Below are positions 1 to 5,539 of a DNA stretch of 7,281 nucleotides, piece after piece. The notes beneath the pieces were generated by a model. That model was not told where the DNA came from. It made no database searches and saw only the letters and a program-made list of their open reading frames with translations. Each line of letters opens with the position of its first letter. Position 1 is the stretch's first letter. A program made the position numbers and the translations under genes. Where the stretch lies: positions 1-7,281 of the forward strand of contig JAFDCA010000558.1 in assembly GCA_019313025.1 (NCBI GenBank), in the 5' to 3' direction. The DNA is from Deltaproteobacteria bacterium (GTDB lineage: Bacteria; Desulfobacterota; Desulfobacteria; Desulfobacterales; UBA11574).

Positions 1-681
1 GGGTCTGATCTTTTTAGCCGGCAGATCAACGGTGTTGTCTTCAAACAGGGATTTAACGATCCGTGCTTTATTTTTTCCGGAAACCAGAAACATGATGTTC
101 CTGGCGCTGTTTAATACCCCATATGTCAGGGTTAAACGAGAGACATTCGGAGTTCCGCCGATAACGCTGATAACCCATGATTGTGACGGACGAGTAACCA
201 TTTGATCTGGAAATAACGAGGCGGTATGTCCGTCTTTGCCGATACCCAGAACAATGAGGTCGAACACCGGATCATTGCTGCCGACGCTCTGAAAGAAGGT
301 CTTGAGTGTCATCTGGTAACCTCGGGCCCCGTCTTCCGGATGGGTCGTTACCGGCATGGGATATATTTGATCATGGGGAATCGGAATTGTTTTCAAAAAA
401 TCCTTTCGAGCGGTGCCGAAGTTGCTGTCTGGATGATCAACGTGCACCATTCGCTCGTCCACCCAAAACATATAGGTTCTCTCCCATGAGATATCGGAAA
501 GGTAAGGTTCTTTGGACAAGCATCTGTGCATGGCCCTGGGTGTGGATCCTCCGGAAACGGCAACGATAAACCGACCTCGTTCCGAAACACTTTTTTTTGC
601 GAAATCGCAAAACATTTCAGCCCCTTTTTCGGCCAGTCGATCCGAATCCGGCACGATGATCCGTTTGATATCATCCGACAT
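1..681 (-). CDS. pgl: 6-phosphogluconolactonase, 3' end cut by window edge
   Basis: This enzyme hydrolyses 6-phospho-D-glucono-1,5-lactone to 6-phosphogluconate, the second step of the oxidative pentose phosphate pathway, in the cytosol. The frame is open from the ATG at 681 to base 1 (227 codons, no stop). Family members are usually about 225-260 residues, so only a short C-terminal piece should be missing. Visible motifs are the sugar-phosphate-binding loop AVSGGSTPRA (residues 41-50), FWVDERMV (72-79) and GIGKDGHTASLFP (146-158), whose His152 is the expected catalytic residue. The start is supported by a GAGG ribosome binding site at 690-693, 8 nt upstream. The gene reads the same way as zwf but is separated from it by the glycan cassette and by a 312-bp gap containing a repeat element, so it may have its own promoter. 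Nothing looks degraded. I am confident in the family from the three motifs. Confidence 0.95.
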   Translation of the reverse strand, partial: MSDDIKRIIVPDSDRLAEKGAEMFCDFAKKSVSERGRFIVAVSGGSTPRAMHRCLSKEPYLSDISWERTYMFWVDERMVHVDHPDSNFGTARKDFLKTIPIPHDQIYPMPVTTHPEDGARGYQMTLKTFFQSVGSNDPVFDLIVLGIGKDGHTASLFPDQMVTRPSQSWVISVIGGTPNVSRLTLTYGVLNSARNIMFLVSGKNKARIVKSLFEDNTVDLPAKKIRP

Positions 682-731
682 TTTCCAATCCTCATTTCTA
701 AATAACACTTTAGTCTATTGAGAACATTACC

Positions 732-930
732 GCTTCAGGTATGATTTAATTGTTGGCTGAAAGAACTCGTGAATAAGATCTCGTAATGAAAGAACCTGCC
801 CGGTCTATTCATAAAGACCTCTTCTTTAAAAGGGGGTCTCATCCATAAAGTAAATCGCCGATGGCTCTTTCAAAACGATCCTTAATCCATTCGCACAGCT
901 TCCATCGAACAATTTAATCATACCTGAAGC
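732..930. repeat. 199-bp imperfect palindromic element with 23-bp inverted ends
   Basis: The ends 732-754 (plus) and 908-930 (minus) match at 22 of 23 positions and share the core GCTTCAGGTATGATT. Further inside, the two arms show patchy similarity, for example TGAAAGAACC in the left arm against TGAAAGAGCC in the right. Near the centre, AGACC (815-819) can pair with GGTCT (835-839), and the same AGACC can instead pair with GGTCT at 802-806, so the two hairpins exclude each other. A shortened copy of the left arm occurs at 5449-5530. No clear target-site duplication is visible at the ends. The element fills most of the 312-bp gap between the fusion glycosyltransferase gene and pgl. It could be a MITE-like or REP-doublet repeat or a structured RNA region; the repeat itself is seen directly, its role is unknown. 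Confidence 0.75.
826..921 (-). CDS. possible 31-residue small ORF or leader peptide upstream of pgl
   Basis: An ATG at 921 opens a 31-codon frame that begins MIKLFDGSCANG and ends IYFMDETPF before a TAA at 826-828. A GGAG sits 8 nt upstream of the ATG, which is good spacing. The stop falls inside the central hairpin of the surrounding palindromic element, so a translating ribosome would be expected to disturb that fold. Against a real gene: the start region is part of the repeat core, the opposite arm has a stop as its third codon, and the copy near 5449 has ATC where this one has ATG. I do not recognise the peptide and see no membrane segment or run of a single amino acid typical of classical attenuation leaders. 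It may be accidental coding inside a repeat arm. Confidence 0.2.
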   Translation of the reverse strand: MIKLFDGSCANGLRIVLKEPSAIYFMDETPF

Positions 931-971
931 TCCTTTAAAATTAAGTTATTGATCTGTCGCTATTGTTTTAA

Positions 972-995
972 AATGCTTACATAAAAATAAGCACT
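972..995 (-). terminator. candidate hairpin terminator after the fusion glycosyltransferase gene
   Basis: On the minus strand AGTGCTTA (995-988) pairs with TAAGCATT (979-972), an 8-bp stem with one G-U pair and an 8-nt loop, followed by a short T run (TTTT, then AAAA). The 5' side of the stem begins within the TAG stop codon of the fusion gene. The AAAA/TTTT symmetry means it could also act on plus-strand transcripts. The stem is AT-rich and the T tract short, so termination may be weak and some read-through into pgl is possible. Confidence 0.4.
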
Positions 996-3114
996 ATGGT
1001 GATTTCCCGTAATAACGGCGATAAAGGGTCCGTGTGTCCGGTTTTTTAAACATCCGTTGCCACAGATATGCGGATAGAAGCCGGATCACCAACACGGAAC
1101 GTTTGAACCCGTCGAAGCGCCAACGGCGCGCCGAAACAAGCGCGTCCCCGAAGAGAAAAACCAGTCGGCCGAGCCGATGCATCCGAAGGCTCAATTCGAC
1201 ATCTTCCATGAGCGGTATGGACGGAAACAGATTCTGTTTTACCACCGGATGTCGTCGAAAGAACTGTACCTGATCACCAAAACTGATTCCAAAAAACACG
1301 GCTCGAAAGTCATTGGCAAATTCCAACAGCCGAAGAAGTCCGCCATTTCCCTTAAAAACACTTCCCACGGCACCACCGGCAAGGAGGGGTTGCTTTGAAA
1401 GAACATTCAGTATTTTTCGAAATGTCGGTGCGGTGACCAACGTATCGGCATGGACGATGGCAATCACATCCCCCCGGGCGTTCTGAATACCGGCGTGAAT
1501 TTGTCCCCCTCTGCCGCTATTTGTTGTCGAAGACGACCTGTGTTCAACAACCCTCGCCCCGGCTAGTTTTGCCAGATCCACGGTAGGATCTGTCGACCCA
1601 CCGTCAACGACGATAATTTCTTCAACGGCGGTATCTTTTTTCAGCGCCTGTATGCAGATGCTGATGCGATCGGCTTCGTTTCGAGCAGGAATTACCACCG
1701 ATATTGATCTGGGAGGATGACTGTCAACAGGCATTCTCATACGATGCCATGTGAGATAAATATCGTGAAACAACAGCACCCAGAAGGGCAACCATTCCAA
1801 AATTTGTACCCCTATGGGAAGATGCCATCTCCCTGTGTAATGGTAGATTCCGTTGGCAGCAAAATACCCGCTGATGGTCAGGCAAAGAATTAACCAGGAC
1901 TTTGTAGGTCGCAACACTAAAAAAGGAATGATCCAGGTGATATACCAGAAGTGGATGGTTGGCGCCAAAATCAGAAGCACCCCCACAACAAAAAAAGAAC
2001 CTGAAATAGGATCATTTAAAAAACGCCGGTTTTTCTGGGGATGATGGTAAATATATCCGAATAAAAGTATGGCACAAAAGAGCAATTTACAGAGTGTTGT
2101 GGCCGGTTGAATGCCGCCAAGCGCTGCCCTCAGCAACCCGTGGACAGATCCGTTAAACGCATAGGCATCACCGAATCTGATCAGCCCGAAAAACGGTTGC
2201 CATAGGTCTTCAGATATAAAAGGCACATAAGGAAGAACCGTCACCAAAAGCGTCACCCACAGGTATTTTAGGGTGTCTTTACGAATCAAAAACGGCAGCA
2301 TCAGAACGGCGATATATTTGGATTGCACGGCAAGACCCATAAAAAGATACATCCATATCCAACGCTTTCGATCATAGCAAATCAAGGCCGCCATATAGAA
2401 AAAAATCATGACGGCATCGAAATGCCCCTGACCGGCAAAAGCATAGAGAATCACCGGATTAAAGGCATATAGAATGGACCATCTCGGTTCCAGATCCCGA
2501 TATTGAAGGAGCATGAAAAGGGCGCCAAGCGCACTCATATCGAACAGCATCATCAGTGTTTTCATGGCCAGTGGCGTATAGCTGACTCGGGCCAGTAGGG
2601 AAAAGATAACCAGCATCATCGGTGGATATGCCGCCGAAATTCGGGGATGATTGATCTTTTCGAAAAAAGGGTCCTTTTTTGAGATATCGGTAAAAGATAG
2701 CTCTTCCGGCGAATATTTGTATGGATTGACGCCCTCCTGGATCAGACGGCCCTCCCAGAGATACCGGTTGATATCGTCTGAAGGTTCATGGGGCAACAGT
2801 GCCAGGCGGCAGAAAAGTGCAATGACGATAATTAAGATCCAACTTTTCGATCTGGATAGTTGTCGGGGAAAGGTAAGAAGCATCATTAGACAAAGGATCC
2901 AGGTGATGGAAAATAGCAGGATGAATTTTCCGCCGGGAAGCATCAACGATGGATGCGATGGGCTCAGCCACGGCAAAGAAAGCGTATGTTCACCGATAAA
3001 CCCAAATCGTCCGCCTTTTATGCAAAGCAGACTCATCAGCAACGCGGCCAGGAAAAAAGGTGCCTTTGAACCAGGCGCGTGGTTCGGTGTTGGGCCGGCG
3101 TTTTTTTTCCTCAT
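994..3114 (-). CDS. two-domain membrane glycosyltransferase: GT-C (GT87-like) fused to GT2 (TIGR04283-like)
   Basis: The 706-residue product joins two enzymes. Residues 1-455 form a polytopic GT-C-type domain with about 11-13 hydrophobic helices. After the first helices comes a loop with Asp113-Asp114 in SDDINRYLWEGR, then GVNPYKYSP (128-136) and HPRISAAYPP (156-165), features of polyprenol-phosphate-dependent mannosyltransferase-like GT87/DUF2029 proteins. Residues 468-690 form a cytosolic GT2 domain: VVIPARNE (473-480), VDGGSTD (503-509), GRGGQIHAG, HADT (555-558) as the DxD-like metal site, GDQ (613-615) and LMEDVE (635-640). This pattern resembles TIGR04283, a family named for arsenosugar biosynthesis. 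No arsenosugar partner gene is visible here, so I would not carry that function over. The start chosen is ATG 3114, whose ATGA overlaps the upstream stop and has AGGTGG 5 nt before it; the GTG at 3123 has no such site. Domain types are well supported, substrate unknown. Confidence 0.85.
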   Translation of the reverse strand: MRKKNAGPTPNHAPGSKAPFFLAALLMSLLCIKGGRFGFIGEHTLSLPWLSPSHPSLMLPGGKFILLFSITWILCLMMLLTFPRQLSRSKSWILIIVIALFCRLALLPHEPSDDINRYLWEGRLIQEGVNPYKYSPEELSFTDISKKDPFFEKINHPRISAAYPPMMLVIFSLLARVSYTPLAMKTLMMLFDMSALGALFMLLQYRDLEPRWSILYAFNPVILYAFAGQGHFDAVMIFFYMAALICYDRKRWIWMYLFMGLAVQSKYIAVLMLPFLIRKDTLKYLWVTLLVTVLPYVPFISEDLWQPFFGLIRFGDAYAFNGSVHGLLRAALGGIQPATTLCKLLFCAILLFGYIYHHPQKNRRFLNDPISGSFFVVGVLLILAPTIHFWYITWIIPFLVLRPTKSWLILCLTISGYFAANGIYHYTGRWHLPIGVQILEWLPFWVLLFHDIYLTWHRMRMPVDSHPPRSISVVIPARNEADRISICIQALKKDTAVEEIIVVDGGSTDPTVDLAKLAGARVVEHRSSSTTNSGRGGQIHAGIQNARGDVIAIVHADTLVTAPTFRKILNVLSKQPLLAGGAVGSVFKGNGGLLRLLEFANDFRAVFFGISFGDQVQFFRRHPVVKQNLFPSIPLMEDVELSLRMHRLGRLVFLFGDALVSARRWRFDGFKRSVLVIRLLSAYLWQRMFKKPDTRTLYRRYYGKSP

Positions 3115-3125
3115 CTCAACCACCT
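3111..3125 (-). promoter_or_regulatory. ATGA stop/start overlap with AGGTGG ribosome binding site
   Basis: AGGTGG at 3120-3125 lies inside the last codons of the GT2 gene and 5 nt before ATG 3114. The TGA stop of the GT2 gene (3113-3111) overlaps that ATG. This arrangement indicates translational coupling of the two glycosyltransferases and decides the start in favour of 3114 over the upstream GTG at 3123. Confidence 0.75.
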
Positions 3126-4592
3126 AAAGCTGTGAAATAGGGTTAAGAAGCCCACAAATAAAAAGCCTGCCGCGTAGATGGCGAGAAAAGGACCGATGAG
3201 ATATTTTTCCGATGATAGGTAGTATGTAAGAGACCATATGCAGTAGGCCCCCAAAAGGATTTCAAAAATCGCCATCCAAGGGGAACGAAGCCTGTACTTC
3301 TTTACTTCACGGTCGCCCCGTTTGGGTGTACGAACGAAAGCACTTTGTCGTCCGATCATCGCCTCGAAAACAGCCCTGGAATTCGATAATGCAAGCCCCA
3401 CACCGGCGGCAACCAAAATCGGTAAAAACAGAATCCGGCGATACCAATCCGTATACGCTGCGCGTTGACTCACCATATAAAGGGTGCTCGGTGCAATCAT
3501 GGCAAGTCCCAACGCAACAGCTAGAACAGTGAAAAGCAATGGCGCCAAAGCCATCTTTAAGGTTAAAAGAACCGGAAGTGCCAGGATCGCCAGCGTGAGC
3601 ATCAGGGGATGAACCATGTAATGGGTCAAATGAAAGACGGCTTGAATCTTTTTAAATAGGTGAACCCGGGCTTTTAAAAGACGAGGGAAGAGTTTTTTTG
3701 CCGTCTGAATGGATCCTTTGGCCCACCGGAATTGCTGGCTCTTGAAGGCATTGATATCTTCAGGGATTTCTGCAGGAACCACCACATCCGGAAGATAGAC
3801 CGTTTGCCAGCCTGCAAATTGAACCCTGTAAGAAAGATCCATATCTTCGGTCAAAGTATCCGATTGCCATCCGCCGCCATCAATGATGGCCGATTTACGC
3901 CAAATGCCCGCGGTGCCGTTAAAATTCATATAAAGACCGTTCCAGTTCCGTGCGGACTGTTCAATCATGAAGTGACCGTCGATCCCGATGGATTGTGCCC
4001 GTGTGAGGAAGGATTTTCTATGATTCAAGTGGCCCCAGCGGGTCTGAACCAGCCCCAAGTTGTCATCAGTCAAAAAAAAAGGTACGGTGCGCAAAAGATA
4101 ATTCGGCGGTGGAATAAAATCGGCATCAAAAACAGTGACAAGTTCTCCTTTGGCGATTTCCAGACCGACTTTCAGAGCACCCGCTTTAAATCCTTCGCGA
4201 TTTTTCCGTCGGATGACCTGAATCCCGTGTCCGGCTGAAACAAGCTCTGCCACAACACGGTCGATAAGAAAACAGGTTTCATCGGTTGAATCATCAAGGA
4301 TCTGAATGTCATGTCGCCCCTTAGGATAAACCATTTGACACACCGCCCGAAGAATCCGTTCGATAACATTGAATTCGTTGTATACGGGAATCTGGGTCGT
4401 CACCATGGGAAGGTCGTCTTCAAGCAGAAGATTCTCAAAGGCCGACAATACCTTCTGCCGGGAGATTTCAGCTGCTTCACGTTTTCGGTAAAACAGATAA
4501 ACCATCACATAGCAATTCAGGCCATACAGAAGTAAACCGCCGGCTGCCAGAAAATAAACAGCAGAGATTAATTCTGATAACGTGTCAATCAT
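3111..4592 (-). CDS. membrane GT2 glycosyltransferase, cellulose/mannan synthase-like
   Basis: A predicted inner-membrane family 2 glycosyltransferase (493 residues) that probably builds a beta-linked polysaccharide from a nucleotide sugar on the cytosolic side while moving it through the membrane. There is an N-terminal helix (about 8-34), a cytosolic catalytic domain with TTQIPVYNE (65-73), LDDSTDET (99-106), the DxD-type motif DADF (156-159), TED (248-250, catalytic-base position) and QQFRWAKG (286-293), and then C-terminal helices (about 318-342, 350-372, 386-402, 438-458, 464-486). The Q-x-x-R-W signature is typical of processive synthases such as cellulose synthase and CslA-like mannan synthases. 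There is no PilZ domain, so no direct c-di-GMP control is indicated. ATG 4592 is preferred because the protein then begins at its first membrane helix, but GGGGAG (4607-4612) is 14 nt away. An in-frame TTG at 4649 would add 19 residues. Product sugar and linkage cannot be told. Confidence 0.85.
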   Translation of the reverse strand: MIDTLSELISAVYFLAAGGLLLYGLNCYVMVYLFYRKREAAEISRQKVLSAFENLLLEDDLPMVTTQIPVYNEFNVIERILRAVCQMVYPKGRHDIQILDDSTDETCFLIDRVVAELVSAGHGIQVIRRKNREGFKAGALKVGLEIAKGELVTVFDADFIPPPNYLLRTVPFFLTDDNLGLVQTRWGHLNHRKSFLTRAQSIGIDGHFMIEQSARNWNGLYMNFNGTAGIWRKSAIIDGGGWQSDTLTEDMDLSYRVQFAGWQTVYLPDVVVPAEIPEDINAFKSQQFRWAKGSIQTAKKLFPRLLKARVHLFKKIQAVFHLTHYMVHPLMLTLAILALPVLLTLKMALAPLLFTVLAVALGLAMIAPSTLYMVSQRAAYTDWYRRILFLPILVAAGVGLALSNSRAVFEAMIGRQSAFVRTPKRGDREVKKYRLRSPWMAIFEILLGAYCIWSLTYYLSSEKYLIGPFLAIYAAGFLFVGFLTLFHSFRWLR

Positions 4593-4661
4593 CGTGGAAG
4601 GTATGTCTCCCCGGTTTTTACATGGATGTTCAAGGGATTCGCTCCCCAAGGTTACGATGTT

Positions 4662-5360
4662 TTATTGTTCACCCTTTATCCTTTTTATCACCTTGGGAAT
4701 GAAAAATGAAAAGATAAACAGACCGATGGAAAAGAAAACCTTAAAGGATATCAGCTCTCCCCAGTTTCCCGAAGCCCACACCTCTTTGAGTGTTCCAATG
4801 AAAAAGGTGAATATAAATGTTCCGACAATGATGCCCAATCCGGTCCCGGCGACATAGTCCCAAAATCGGACCTTGGTCAGTCCCATTCCGAAATTCATGG
4901 GTGTAAACGGAAAATAAACCAGCCGAAGATACAAAACCGTTGCAAATCCGTTACGCTCGATGGCATCATCATATTTTTTCAGTTTATCACCGATCAATGA
5001 AGCGGCAAAATCCCTTCCCAAAGTCCGCCCGATAAAAAATGCGGCGCTGGCACCCAGCATGGCGCCAATCCAGACATACAAAAATCCCCAGTAGGCCCCG
5101 AATATGGCGGCTCCCAAACCGGTGAGCAAGGTGCCTGGCACGAATAGACAAACACCTACGGCATAGATCATCATATATACCACCGGTGCCCATAGACCGG
5201 CTCGTTCGAGAAAACCGCCCAGGGCGTCGGCCGTGAGATAATTTTTGACCGGTGTAAAACGGATAAAAAAAATAGCGGCGATAATAAAAATTATGAAAAC
5301 AATGGCTTTTAATATTGGTTTCGATGTTTTTTTTGTGGGTTGTTGCAAGGTTTCTTCCAT
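4662..5360 (-). CDS. TVP38/TMEM64 (DedA, SNARE-associated) family membrane protein
   Basis: A 232-residue polytopic inner-membrane protein. A basic N-terminus is followed by a helix (18-34), a hydrophobic region with VPGTLLTGLGAAIFG (74-88), a GAMLGASAAFFIGRTLGR segment (99-116), LRLVYFPFTPMNFGMGLT (145-162), a helix with GTGLGIIVGTF (172-182) and a final helix (206-222) ending in a basic tail. The F-x-I-G-R-x-L-G-R and P-F-T-P-x-N-x-x-x-G-L patterns are those of the VTT/DedA fold. Relatives are implicated in moving lipids or polyprenyl phosphates across membranes (DedA proteins as C55-P carriers; TMEM41B/VMP1 as scramblases). Whether this protein does so is inference from family and from the glycosyltransferases downstream. 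AAAGGAG at 5368-5374, 7 nt before ATG 5360, supports the start. It is probably the first gene of the cassette. Confidence 0.88.
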   Translation of the reverse strand: MEETLQQPTKKTSKPILKAIVFIIFIIAAIFFIRFTPVKNYLTADALGGFLERAGLWAPVVYMMIYAVGVCLFVPGTLLTGLGAAIFGAYWGFLYVWIGAMLGASAAFFIGRTLGRDFAASLIGDKLKKYDDAIERNGFATVLYLRLVYFPFTPMNFGMGLTKVRFWDYVAGTGLGIIVGTFIFTFFIGTLKEVWASGNWGELISFKVFFSIGLFIFSFFIPKVIKRIKGEQ

Positions 5361-5448
5361 GTCCCTGCTCCTTTGCGCTAGGATAAATTTTTTGACATAT
5401 CGGGATCCTTGTTTTTAGATAAGGCCTTAACCTTTTTAAAATATGCTC

Positions 5449-5530
5449 ACTTCAGGTATCATTAAATTTTTGTTTAAAAAACTTCTTTCGCCCCCCGTCT
5501 TTTAAGACCTTTTCGCAATATTGGGGTACC
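5449..5530 (+). repeat. diverged copy of the intergenic repeat arm, downstream of zwf
   Basis: Positions 5449-5471 match the right arm of the 732-930 element at 20 of 23 and the left arm at 19 of 23, around the core ACTTCAGGTATCATT. Similarity to the left arm then continues: AAAAAACTTC against GAAAGAACTC, a CCC-GTCT...AAGACCT hairpin at about 5497-5509 matching the left arm's GGTCT...AGACCT (802-820), and a GGGGTACC end (5523-5530) matching GGGGTCTC (833-840). The copy is about 25 bp shorter than the left arm. On the minus strand the zwf transcript would enter it 9 nt after the zwf stop, so it may shape the 3' end of that message. The minus strand of this copy carries a T6 run (5482-5477), but no clean terminator is visible. 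Confidence 0.6.
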
Positions 5531-5539
5531 AAACTTGAA

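Noticed and set aside
393..695. 100-codon minus-strand frame overlapping the start of pgl
   Set aside because: It is in a different frame from the pgl frame that carries all three lactonase motifs.
994..2000. Arsenosugar biosynthesis role for the GT2 domain
   Set aside because: The family name suggests it, but no arsenic methyltransferase, radical SAM or DUF2064 partner gene is in the window and the domain is fused to a membrane mannosyltransferase-like enzyme.
2651..3127. 158-codon plus-strand open frame opposite the fusion glycosyltransferase
   Set aside because: It is antisense to the well-supported GT-C domain, has no recognisable motif, and is a typical shadow frame. The same applies to the plus-strand frames at 3732-4238 and 5660-6160.
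4647..4649. TTG start for the GT2 gene, 19 codons upstream
   Set aside because: The added residues are hydrophilic with no family resemblance, and there is no clear binding site before the TTG. It cannot be fully excluded because the site before ATG 4592 is 14 nt away.
5490..5516. Intrinsic terminator for zwf
   Set aside because: The GTCTT/AAGAC stem is very short, is followed by a G run, and the T6 tract lies about 15 nt further on. I treat it as part of the repeat rather than as a terminator.
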